NCBI RefSeq assembly: GCF_030409715.1
Contig: NZ_JAUFQI010000001.1
Location: 372,001 to 436,000, forward strand
Direction: 5' to 3'
From: Reinekea marina
GTDB lineage: Bacteria; Pseudomonadota; Gammaproteobacteria; Pseudomonadales; Natronospirillaceae
DNA length: 64,000 bases
Each line of letters starts with the position of its first letter. Position 1 is the first letter of the stretch. The notes beneath the pieces are model-generated. The model saw only the letters and a program-made list of their open reading frames with translations. It made no database searches and was not told where the DNA came from. Both the position numbers and the translations under genes were made by a program. Of this stretch, positions 27,089 to 35,602 are shown piece by piece.

Positions 27089-27586
27089 GTTTTCTTTGTG
27101 GCCAAAAATTGCTGGGCCTACGATCATTAAACCGGCACCAATCATGATGTAAACATCGGCGATGTTGAATATCCCTGTTCGTAGTCCACCAATGCCCATA
27201 TTTAGGAAATCTACCACACCGCCATTGTTCATTGCTCTGTCTATGAAGTTGCTGTAGCCACCGGCCAGAACCAAAGCCAGTGAGATTAGGCTGATTTTAT
27301 CCATATCTTTACTGACCAACACATAGATCAAAAGCGCTGTTAAAAAGACACCCACTAATGCGGTAAATATCCAAAATCGTAGATTAGGATCTAGGCTGGT
27401 ACCTAACCCTAAAAATGCGCCATAGTTTTCAGCATAAAGAATGCGGATAGAATCAAATAGATAGCTGTATTGTGGGCCTGACTTTAAAAAAGAGACGGCC
27501 CAAAGCTTTGAAAGCTGGTCAACTATTATGGTCACCGCCATCAATGGAAGTAATACTTTTAAGCGGCTTTTAATTGTAAATGTCAT
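27077..27586 (-). CDS. lspA: Lipoprotein signal peptidase II
   Basis: Inner-membrane aspartyl protease that cleaves prolipoprotein signal peptides after lipidation. It has 169 residues and four helices. Conserved sites are D23 in VDQLSK, N54 in AENYGAF, N113, D116 and R117 in GGYSNFIDR, and N141 and D144 in FNIAD; D116 and D144 are the catalytic pair. In most proteobacteria lspA follows ileS, but here it stands alone, so it may be a second copy or a relocated gene. Confidence 0.93.
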   Translation of the reverse strand: MTFTIKSRLKVLLPLMAVTIIVDQLSKLWAVSFLKSGPQYSYLFDSIRILYAENYGAFLGLGTSLDPNLRFWIFTALVGVFLTALLIYVLVSKDMDKISLISLALVLAGGYSNFIDRAMNNGGVVDFLNMGIGGLRTGIFNIADVYIMIGAGLMIVGPAIFGHKENKTH

Positions 27587-27637
27587 AAAGGTCTGTCGAT
27601 CTGATGATTTAACGTGAGTATAACTGAAATTACCGCA

Positions 27638-28120
27638 TCAAATGTACTTCAACGGTAAAGCTTTATGGTTAATGATTTGGCGCAGCAAAAAGCTAGAATG
27701 AACACCGTCGACGCCTTCAATGGTAGTAATGTTTTTTAGTAGCACATTGTGGTATTCATCCATATCTGGCACGACCACTTTTAATTGATAATCGGCATCT
27801 TGCCCTGTGACAAGCAAGCACTCGATGACTTCGGGTAGCATGGCAACGCGCTGCTCGAAGTTTTCAAATCGTTCAGGGGTATGTTTATCCATGCGAATAT
27901 TGAGAATTGCCGTTAAGTTTAAATTCACCGATTTAGGGTTCACTACGGTAATGCGGCGCTGAATATAGCCCCGATCTTCTAAGCTCTTAATTCGCCGTGA
28001 ACAAGGCGAAGCAGACAGTCCAATTTGATCTGCTATATCTTGATTAGATAAACTAGCATCGGTCTGTATTATCTCTAGAATTTTGCGATCATATCGATCT
28101 AAGTGCGATTCACTTTCCAT
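27638..28120 (-). CDS. Lrp/AsnC family transcriptional regulator
   Basis: A 160-residue regulator: N-terminal AsnC-type helix-turn-helix (about 10-60, DRKILEIIQTDASLSNQDIADQIGLS) and a C-terminal RAM ligand-binding domain. I chose the ATG at 28120 because AAGGA lies 7 nt upstream; the frame extends 32 codons further without support. It faces leuA across a 331-nt region, so amino-acid-dependent control of leuA is plausible but not shown. Confidence 0.9.
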   Translation of the reverse strand: MESESHLDRYDRKILEIIQTDASLSNQDIADQIGLSASPCSRRIKSLEDRGYIQRRITVVNPKSVNLNLTAILNIRMDKHTPERFENFEQRVAMLPEVIECLLVTGQDADYQLKVVVPDMDEYHNVLLKNITTIEGVDGVHSSFLLRQIINHKALPLKYI

Positions 28121-28317
28121 ATAATCTTCCTTTGCGCAATATAATTGCGTTTTAATGAGTTTCTTGAGTGATTGGTTGTTCAAAAATAGCAAATAACTTT
28201 GAACTTGCACACACATTGCGCACCTTTAGTTCTATTATTTTTACCAACTAAGGCATGAATGCTTCAGCGCTGGATACCACTGACGCTTATTCGAAGATTT
28301 GTTACCCGCAATCAACG

Positions 28318-28442
28318 ATGCATTTAATCCAATACCTACCCGGTAAGCACATGATGGTCTATCCTCATCATTACTATCTACGGTCGGATCAGCAGAGCCG
28401 ACCAATATCTTTATTTCTTTGTAAATCTTGGTAATTTTTTTT
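28318..28442 (+). promoter_or_regulatory. Attenuator-like leader of leuA
   Basis: A GGTCGG (28382-28387) / CCGACC (28398-28403) hairpin is followed by ACCAA (28401-28405), which can instead pair with TTGGT (28428-28432), directly ahead of AA and eight T residues (28435-28442). The two pairings share ACC and exclude each other, the logic of an attenuator. The second stem is only 5 bp plus a few interrupted pairs. An in-frame short reading frame crosses the structure. A conserved 'leuA-Halomonas' RNA motif has been described in related bacteria; I cannot confirm identity. The upstream part of the gap (28121-28317) holds no clear signal. Confidence 0.5.
28351..28434 (+). CDS. Possible leuA leader peptide
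   Basis: A 27-codon frame (MMVYPHHYYLRSDQ...) starts at 28351 and stops with TAA (28432-28434), 17 nt before leuA and at the edge of the T tract. The same frame is open back to an ATG at 28255 (59 codons). Leu codons are present (three) but not in a run; the striking part is HHYY. The ribosome site is weak (GGTAAG). Translation would run through both hairpins and alter their pairing. Confidence 0.3.
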   Translation: MMVYPHHYYLRSDQQSRPISLFLCKSW

Positions 28443-28451
28443 GGGTGAATT

Positions 28452-30185
28452 ATGAGTGATACTAAATCGATGAAAGCGAATACGTCTGTCGCGCAACAAA
28501 TGGCCGCCGCTGGCTCGTTCGACCACCGTAAATATAAACAGTATCAACCCATGAGCCTGAAAGATCGAACCTGGCCGGATAAAACCTTAAACAAAGCGCC
28601 AATTTGGTGCAGTGTTGACTTACGAGATGGTAATCAAGCGCTCATACAGCCGATGTCGGTTGAGCAGAAAGTGACCATGTTCAATATGTTGGTTAAACTT
28701 GGCTTCAAACAAATAGAGATTGGCTTTCCATCGGCTGCGCAACCAGAGTTCGACTTTGCACGTCGATTAATCGAAGAAAATCTTATTCCCGATGATGTTA
28801 CGATTCAGGTACTGGTACAGGCACGCGAGCATCTTATCGAACGCACCTTTGAGTCTTTAAGGGGTGTTAAGCGTGCAATTGTGCATGTGTACAATTCGAC
28901 TTCAACGGTTCAACGCCAACAAACCTTTGCCATGAGTAAAGAGCAAATTGCAGCCATCGCCGTGCAGGGCGCAACGTGGGTGCAAGAATATGCTGCAAAA
29001 CACCCTGAAACCGAGTGGACATTCCAGTATTCTCCAGAAAGTTTCACCGGCACAGAAATAGACTACGCCATTGATGTCTGTAACCAGGTGATCGAAACGT
29101 GGAATCCAAAAGATACTGGCAAGGTCATTATAAACTTACCTGCTACCGTCGAGATGTCTACGCCTAACGTATTTGCAGATCAAATAGAGTACATGTGTCG
29201 AGGGTTAAGTCAGCGCGACCATGTCATCGTCAGTTTGCATACACATAACGATCGCGGCTGTGGTGTGGCAGCGACTGAACTTGGCTTGATGGCCGGTGCA
29301 GACCGTGTTGAAGGTGCGTTGTTAGGCAATGGGGAGCGTACCGGGAATATGGACATCGTTACCCTAGCCATGAACCTCTATTCTCAAGGAATCGACCCTG
29401 AGTTAGATTTTAGCAACGTCCAAGAAATGATCGATATATGTACGGCATGTACGAATTTGCCTGTTCATCCTCGGCACCCTTGGGTAGGCGAGCTCGTTTA
29501 CACGGCATTTTCCGGCAGCCATCAGGATGCCATTCGAAAGTCGTTGCAATACCACAGTGATGAAAACTTGCCTCATTGGCAGGTCGCTTATTTGCCGATC
29601 AACCCCGCAGATTTAGGGCGTGATTACGAGGCTGTGGTGCGTATCAACAGCCAATCTGGTAAAGGCGGTGTGGCGCATGTACTTGAACGTGATTACGGTA
29701 TTGAATTACCAAAATGGATGCATGGTCATGTAAGCCAAGTGGTTCAAAAAGCCGCGGAAGTGTCGGGTGATGAAATCTCAAGTAAAGCTATTCATCAGTT
29801 GTTTGTGGATAATTTTATTGAAACGCCGACACAATGGGCTCTCAATGGGTATTCATTGAACAGTCAGGACAATTTAACGATCGCTAACTTTAAAATTGGT
29901 GATCGTAAATTTGAAGGAAAAGGGCAAGGCGCTCTAGAAGCACTTGCTCAAGCGATATCGAGTGAATTGGGCGTAGAACTTAAGGTCACTCAATTTGATG
30001 AGCATGCTTTAACGCAAGGCACCGATTCTAAAGCCATTTCCAGTGTGTGTATTGATGTAGACGGTAAACAAAGTGTGGCCTGTTTTATTCATGAAGACAC
30101 CACCACCGCAAACCTACAGGCGTTGTTATCGGCCGTTGGCCGTTCTGGGTTGAATTTATTATCGCAACAAGCCGAATCAGCCTAA
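28452..30185 (+). CDS. leuA: 2-isopropylmalate synthase
   Basis: First committed step of leucine synthesis, condensing acetyl-CoA with 2-oxoisovalerate. The 577-residue protein is of the longer LeuA class: N-terminal HMGL-like TIM barrel with VDLRDGNQALIQPMS (metal-binding Asp) and LHTHNDRGCGVA (metal-binding His pair), then a C-terminal LeuA regulatory domain (about 430-570) for leucine feedback inhibition. Preceded by an attenuator-like leader and a divergent Lrp-family gene; followed by a good terminator. Confidence 0.96.
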   Translation: MSDTKSMKANTSVAQQMAAAGSFDHRKYKQYQPMSLKDRTWPDKTLNKAPIWCSVDLRDGNQALIQPMSVEQKVTMFNMLVKLGFKQIEIGFPSAAQPEFDFARRLIEENLIPDDVTIQVLVQAREHLIERTFESLRGVKRAIVHVYNSTSTVQRQQTFAMSKEQIAAIAVQGATWVQEYAAKHPETEWTFQYSPESFTGTEIDYAIDVCNQVIETWNPKDTGKVIINLPATVEMSTPNVFADQIEYMCRGLSQRDHVIVSLHTHNDRGCGVAATELGLMAGADRVEGALLGNGERTGNMDIVTLAMNLYSQGIDPELDFSNVQEMIDICTACTNLPVHPRHPWVGELVYTAFSGSHQDAIRKSLQYHSDENLPHWQVAYLPINPADLGRDYEAVVRINSQSGKGGVAHVLERDYGIELPKWMHGHVSQVVQKAAEVSGDEISSKAIHQLFVDNFIETPTQWALNGYSLNSQDNLTIANFKIGDRKFEGKGQGALEALAQAISSELGVELKVTQFDEHALTQGTDSKAISSVCIDVDGKQSVACFIHEDTTTANLQALLSAVGRSGLNLLSQQAESA

Positions 30186-30213
30186 CAGCGTTAAATTCGC
30201 TAGCGCTCATTAT

Positions 30214-30245
30214 AAAAACCCATTACAGTTTGTCGTGGGTTTTTT
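30214..30245 (+). terminator. Rho-independent terminator of leuA
   Basis: AAAAACCCA (30214-30222) pairs with TGGGTTTTT (30236-30244) over 9 bp, with the T run forming the 3' side of the stem. It lies 29 nt after the leuA stop and ahead of the TerB-like gene. Confidence 0.85.
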
Positions 30246-30262
30246 AATGGGTAGAAAATACG

Positions 30263-30655
30263 ATGACGATGTTTACCGATATCTTGCTGTTGTTAGAAAA
30301 AACAGAGCCTGTAGACCAAGTTAAATCCGAAGCCATCATTGCGATCATGACCTTACTGTATCAAGTAGACGGCAAGTTCCGCATTCAAGAGCAGGAAGCA
30401 TTTGATCGTGTGATGGAAGACCTTCCATGGCACGACAAAGGTATTTCAAAAGAAGCATTCCATCGCAGTCAAATCACTAAGTCTTTAAATGCCCTTGAGC
30501 AAAATAGCATTGCTGACTATCTTCAGGAGTTTGTGCCTGCTTTGCGCTCAGATGGGAAAGTCTTAGCTTTATTCCGTAATTTGGCGAATGCGGATGGAGA
30601 TTTGCACCCTAAGGAGGCTGAAATAATACGCCAAGTGGCTACAATGATGGTGTAG
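30263..30655 (+). CDS. TerB-family protein
   Basis: A 130-residue acidic helical protein of the TerB/DjlA-N type. Typical segments are AIIAIMTLLYQVDGKFRIQE near the start and ANADGDLHPKEAEII near the end, where acidic residues probably bind metal. TerB domains occur in tellurite resistance and in stress or membrane-linked complexes; lone genes like this have no assigned role. It lies 4 nt ahead of the Ap4A phosphorylase-like gene, so the two form an operon. Confidence 0.8.
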   Translation: MTMFTDILLLLEKTEPVDQVKSEAIIAIMTLLYQVDGKFRIQEQEAFDRVMEDLPWHDKGISKEAFHRSQITKSLNALEQNSIADYLQEFVPALRSDGKVLALFRNLANADGDLHPKEAEIIRQVATMMV

Positions 30656-30659
30656 ACAA

Positions 30660-31472
30660 ATGAATGACCTCCAAGAAAAAGGTCTTTGGCAAAAGGTACG
30701 AGATACTGCGAAAAAAGCGACGCTTTCAGGGCATTTAATTCATTATAAGAGCATTTTGTACTGTATCGAAAGTGACGGCAATCAAGTTGTCGTGCGAATA
30801 GCCCCTGAATTATCTACTGCTAAGTATCCGAAATCGTCGACAAAACCCAACAACCCTTTTTTGCCGCCAGAACCTGAATTAACAGTTACTTCGTTGTGTA
30901 ATTCACACAATCTTGTCCTCAATAAATACAGTGTCATACCCAATCATTGCCTTTTAACGACTCAAGAATTTGTTTCTCAAACGGACCAACTGCACTTGAG
31001 TGATTTCAAGGCTATTGAAGCTGTACTCCGAGAAGTTGATGGGCTGGTGTTTTATAATGGTGGCCGTGAGGCCGGAGCGTCGCAATCTCATCGCCATTTT
31101 CAGCTCGTCCAAAAAGACTTAGGAGGCGGTAATCTCCCAATTGAGAGGATCATCGAGCGCGTTCACCATTCGTCATCTTCGAAACTTTTTCCCTTTGAGC
31201 ACCGATTTTATCGTCTACCTAACTTTGAAAACGGCACATTGCTCGATGCGTGGCAGAAAATTGAGTTTAGCTGGCAGCCTTATAACTTATTAATCACTCG
31301 TGACTGGATGTTAGTGATTCCTCGTCGTGCTGAAAAAAGTGAAGGGATGTCGGTCAATGCATTGGGGTTTGCTGGCGCACTCTTAGCGAAAAATGAAAAA
31401 GAGCTTCAGCGCATTCAAAAGGTAGGCTATTTGAAGTTACTTGGACACGTTTGTTTCAACCGTCAATTCTAG
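30660..31472 (+). CDS. ATP adenylyltransferase (Ap4A phosphorylase-like)
   Basis: A 270-residue HIT-superfamily enzyme similar to yeast Apa1/Apa2, which split Ap4A with phosphate into ATP and ADP. The active-site histidine triad variant is SHRHFQ, with H144, H146 and Q148. Upstream, FYNGGREAGASQS is the typical lead-in, and a C-terminal domain begins near LLITRDWMLVIPR. It probably lowers Ap4A, a stress nucleotide. The 3' end overlaps the convergent LRAT-like gene by 4 nt. Confidence 0.85.
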   Translation: MNDLQEKGLWQKVRDTAKKATLSGHLIHYKSILYCIESDGNQVVVRIAPELSTAKYPKSSTKPNNPFLPPEPELTVTSLCNSHNLVLNKYSVIPNHCLLTTQEFVSQTDQLHLSDFKAIEAVLREVDGLVFYNGGREAGASQSHRHFQLVQKDLGGGNLPIERIIERVHHSSSSKLFPFEHRFYRLPNFENGTLLDAWQKIEFSWQPYNLLITRDWMLVIPRRAEKSEGMSVNALGFAGALLAKNEKELQRIQKVGYLKLLGHVCFNRQF

Positions 31473-32089
31473 TGTTTTCGGTGTTGCAATATTTGTTTGG
31501 ATACTCGGTATCCAACATAGGCTGCCACTCCAACCGGGCCTGCGACCCATCGTGCGGCAGACTTTAAGCCCCAGTCAATCGCAAGGTCTTTTGCGATCGC
31601 GCCAATGACTTGTTTGCGTGCTCTGCTAGACATGCCGCTTGGATGTTTTAAACCACTCACCCCTTTACTCGCGGCTTCAAGACCGGGGTGAATTGCCCCT
31701 AATGCGGTATTGAACCAATCTACTTGCTTAGAATTATGCTCGCCCATAATGGCCCAGGCGCAAAAGTGCTCACAATTGTTGTCGTGAACGTTGTATTGGT
31801 CTTCTCCTAAGCGTTGCAGCGCCCGCTCGACACTTTCTTCGCGGCTATAGAGTCGATTTCGATACTGGCGAACATGCACCGTTTTACCTTGGCTAAATCG
31901 ATCTAAGGTTTCTAGGCACAACGGACCACTGCGAAAGCCATCTACCCAGCCAGCATAATGAATGACCATAGGGTGTTCTTCTTGGGTCAAACCCACAAAT
32001 AACGCATGATGACTGTAGCCTTTTTTATGAATCCAAAGGTGATCACCGAGCCTGGGGAGCTGGTCTGGTTGAAGTATGTTTGAGGCCAT
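31469..32089 (-). CDS. LRAT-domain (NlpC/P60-like) protein
   Basis: A 206-residue protein. The first half is an LRAT-type thiol acyltransferase/hydrolase domain: GDHLWIHKKGYSHHALFVG with H27 as catalytic candidate, a second His at H44 (VIHYAG), and NNCEHFC with nucleophile C106. The second half (about 120-206) is basic with weakly hydrophobic segments (WVAGPVGVAAYVGYRV) that could contact membranes. Bacterial LRAT proteins are poorly studied; acyl transfer between lipids, or peptide or lipid hydrolysis, is possible. Confidence 0.85.
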   Translation of the reverse strand: MASNILQPDQLPRLGDHLWIHKKGYSHHALFVGLTQEEHPMVIHYAGWVDGFRSGPLCLETLDRFSQGKTVHVRQYRNRLYSREESVERALQRLGEDQYNVHDNNCEHFCAWAIMGEHNSKQVDWFNTALGAIHPGLEAASKGVSGLKHPSGMSSRARKQVIGAIAKDLAIDWGLKSAARWVAGPVGVAAYVGYRVSKQILQHRKH

Positions 32090-32176
32090 AAAGTGCCCTT
32101 TAAAAATAGTCTCGCCTTACTGTAGCCCTTGTCGTTAGACTAGGCATAGGTCAAATGTCATATTTTGGATAAATTT

Positions 32177-32794
32177 ATGGAAAACAGTCAGTTTTATTAT
32201 GTTCATGACCCAATGTGCAGTTGGTGCTGGGCGCACCGACCTCAATGGGATCAATTTAAAAAAGCCCTTGAATCACGAAACATTCCGGTCGAGTACGTTG
32301 TTGGTGGATTAGCGCCCGACAGTGATAAACCGATGCCAGAAGAGCAAAAGGAAACGGTTTCTGGCTATTGGAGAAAGATTGAAGCTTTATTAGGAACGCC
32401 ATTTAATCATGACTTTTGGAACTCTGCGACGCCAAGACGCAGTACCTACCCAGCATGCCGAGCGGTCATAGCGGCCAAAAGCCAGCAGGCGGAAGAAAAA
32501 ATGATACATGCCCTACAAGAAGCCTATTATTTGCGTGCCTTGAACCCTTCGGATGTTTCAACTCATGAGCTTTTAGCGGCTGAACTCGGCTTAGACGTAT
32601 CCAAATTCAGCAATGAATTAGCCTCTAACGAACTTGAGGCCGAGTTTAACCGGCAACTGCGGTTTGCACACAGTATGCCGATATCAGGCTTCCCCTCTAT
32701 GGTGCTGAAGCATAATGATCAATGGCACAGTATCGTTTTAGATTACAAAGATTATAGCGGGGCTTTGGCTCAGGTTGAGGAGATTTTATCCTGA
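32177..32794 (+). CDS. DsbA-family (FrnE-like) thioredoxin-fold protein
   Basis: A 205-residue cytoplasmic DsbA-fold protein with the redox motif CSWC at residues 14-17 directly after the first beta strand (FYYVHDPMCSWCW), and a cis-Pro region GFPSM near the C-terminus. There is no signal peptide, unlike DsbA, so it resembles the 2-hydroxychromene isomerase/FrnE group. The start is the ATG at 32177; the frame opens at a TTG four codons earlier. Confidence 0.87.
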   Translation: MENSQFYYVHDPMCSWCWAHRPQWDQFKKALESRNIPVEYVVGGLAPDSDKPMPEEQKETVSGYWRKIEALLGTPFNHDFWNSATPRRSTYPACRAVIAAKSQQAEEKMIHALQEAYYLRALNPSDVSTHELLAAELGLDVSKFSNELASNELEAEFNRQLRFAHSMPISGFPSMVLKHNDQWHSIVLDYKDYSGALAQVEEILS

Positions 32795-32824
32795 GCTAAA
32801 TAAGCCCTGATGATTTAAATTGAG

Positions 32825-33748
<924 letters not shown>

Positions 33749-33762
33749 TTAAAACACCCTTG

Positions 33763-34332
33763 TTAATTGGCTCGTAAAACGAGTCCTGTGGATAAATCGC
33801 GAATGGTACTGGCCTTACCAGCAGATTGCACCTGTCCGGTGACGATTGCATCGACTTCTTGGCCTAAACAAGTGGCCACTTGAGTTCGATTAGTAAAGGC
33901 TGGTTTACCTGATCGGTTGGCACTGGTGGAAACCAATGGTTGTTTTAAAGCGGCACACAAGGTTTTTACAATAGGATGGTCGCTCACACGAATAGCCACG
34001 CTTGGTCGACCACCGGTCACCCAATCTGGCAGTGTTCCATTGTGCTCTATTACCCAGGTATTTGGCCCTGGCCAGCTTTGTTGAAGCAAGTCACATTGAG
34101 CAACGGTTATTGGGGCCAAAAATGGCAAAACAGAGTCCATTGAATGTGCAACTAAAATTAACCCTTTAGCAACGTCTCGTTTTTTTATGTCTAAAATACG
34201 CTGCACGGCTTGCTGGTTCCGATAATCACAGCCTAAACCGAAAACACCTTCGGTAGGGTAAGCAATAACACCCCCAGCGTGAACAATATCGGTGAGTTTT
34301 CTTAAAGTATGGTGAGGAATTAACAACGGCAA
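33763..34332 (-). CDS. tsaC: Threonylcarbamoyl-AMP synthase (YrdC/Sua5)
   Basis: Makes threonylcarbamoyl-AMP from Thr, bicarbonate and ATP for the t6A modification of tRNA. It has 189 residues with AYPTEGVFGLGCD at the start of the fold, KKRDVAKGLILVA (the Lys-rich RNA/ATP-binding segment) and STSANRSGKPA. The frame starts at TTG (34332), which gives the family's usual ~20-residue lead; upstream in-frame codons reach the dprA stop without an ATG. No clear Shine-Dalgarno is seen, so coupling to dprA is likely. Confidence 0.93.
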   Translation of the reverse strand: MPLLIPHHTLRKLTDIVHAGGVIAYPTEGVFGLGCDYRNQQAVQRILDIKKRDVAKGLILVAHSMDSVLPFLAPITVAQCDLLQQSWPGPNTWVIEHNGTLPDWVTGGRPSVAIRVSDHPIVKTLCAALKQPLVSTSANRSGKPAFTNRTQVATCLGQEVDAIVTGQVQSAGKASTIRDLSTGLVLRAN

Positions 34333-34380
34333 ACCATCGGATAGTTGAATTTGCCGTAAAGAGTAGCGATTTGGATTCGT

Positions 34381-35472
34381 CTAGGCAAACCCAGAATAAA
34401 CATAACCACCCGGGTGCTGTTCTATCAAGCCTTCCAGCTCCAGTTCGAGCAAAGGCTCTAGAAGTTGGTGGGCAGCGATGGACAACTCATGGCTGAGCCC
34501 TTCTATCGGTAAGTGCGCTCTTTTTAGCTGCTCAATAATTCTTAGCTGAACGGGGTTTAAGTGACTAGGTAGCTCAGGTATTTCTACTTGATTTTGGTGA
34601 CCAAACTCCAACATATCTTGAGCATCGGTTAACAGATAAGCACCATCTCGAATTAATTGATGACAGCCCGCACTGTTCGGGTTGAGCACATCGCCGGGCA
34701 TTGCATAGACATCGCGCCCTTGTTCCAATGCGTGCTGTGCCGTTACAAGTGAACCACTTTTGAGCGCGGCTTCTACCACCACTATTGATTCCGATAGACC
34801 ACTGATTATGCGATTTCTTCTCGGAAAGTGACCCGGTTTTGGTATGGTTCCTAATGGGTGCTCACTGACTAGTGCTCCGGATCGGGCTATTTCACCAAAC
34901 AATGCACGATGGCTTTTAGGGTAAATCTGATCAATTCCACAGCCAAAAACAGCGATGGTATGGCCCTGTGCTTCTAAGGCTCCCTCATGACAGGCTTTAT
35001 CAATACCGGAAGCACCACCGCTGGTTATAGTCTTTTGGTGGCGACATAACTTTTTGGCGAGTGACTTTGCATGATTACGAGCATTTGGGCTGGCACTGCG
35101 GCTGCCAACAATGCCAATCTGTTGGCTGCTGAGTAGAGTAGGTTGACCTTGTACCCATAACATTAAGGGAGCGTCATGAATCTCAGCCAATAAACTTGGG
35201 TAAGCATCATCGGGCAGCGCGATCAGGTGATGATTATCGTTTTCAGCCTGCCAAACCAGTTGATCCATTGCACGGCGATGCACCGGATGTTGTTCGCCTA
35301 AATGTGCCATCTGTTTGAGAACGGCTTTAATAGAATCCGGTAAAGGCCAGCGGTCAGGGTGTAAAAATAAACTGGAAGGTGAGTCAATGTGGGCTAATAG
35401 TTCGTGGGAGCGCTTTACGCCTAAACCAGGCACAAGCACCCAACGCAGCCACGCAAGCGTGTCTTTATTCAT
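34381..35472 (-). CDS. dprA: DNA-protecting protein DprA
   Basis: Binds incoming single-stranded DNA and loads RecA during natural transformation. It has 363 residues: an N-terminal SAM-like region, then the Rossmann-like core (about 100-290) with GIVGSRSASPNARNHA, TSGGASGIDKACHEGAL, VFGCGIDQIYP, SEHPLGTIPKPGHFPRRNR and SGSLVTAQHALEQGRDVYA-type blocks, and a C-terminal winged-helix (about 300-363). First gene of dprA-tsaC-hemF. Confidence 0.95.
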   Translation of the reverse strand: MNKDTLAWLRWVLVPGLGVKRSHELLAHIDSPSSLFLHPDRWPLPDSIKAVLKQMAHLGEQHPVHRRAMDQLVWQAENDNHHLIALPDDAYPSLLAEIHDAPLMLWVQGQPTLLSSQQIGIVGSRSASPNARNHAKSLAKKLCRHQKTITSGGASGIDKACHEGALEAQGHTIAVFGCGIDQIYPKSHRALFGEIARSGALVSEHPLGTIPKPGHFPRRNRIISGLSESIVVVEAALKSGSLVTAQHALEQGRDVYAMPGDVLNPNSAGCHQLIRDGAYLLTDAQDMLEFGHQNQVEIPELPSHLNPVQLRIIEQLKRAHLPIEGLSHELSIAAHQLLEPLLELELEGLIEQHPGGYVYSGFA

Positions 35473-35501
35473 TCGAACAATCCTTGTTCTGTGTTAAGAA
35501 A

Positions 35502-35518
35502 TGGGCTTATAAAGCCCA
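35502..35518 (-). terminator. Short hairpin after the MCP gene
   Basis: TGGGCTT-ATA-AAGCCCA is a perfect 7-bp stem with a 3-nt loop. On the minus strand it is followed by TTTCTT. It lies about 85 nt after the MCP stop and just before dprA, so it probably separates those transcripts. Confidence 0.5.
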
Positions 35519-35602
35519 GTTCAGATTAAAGCGAATTGTCGAAAAATAAAACCGAAAGAATAAAGCTAAGAGACCTTTTTGTCATAAATGTGATCAAAGT
35601 AG

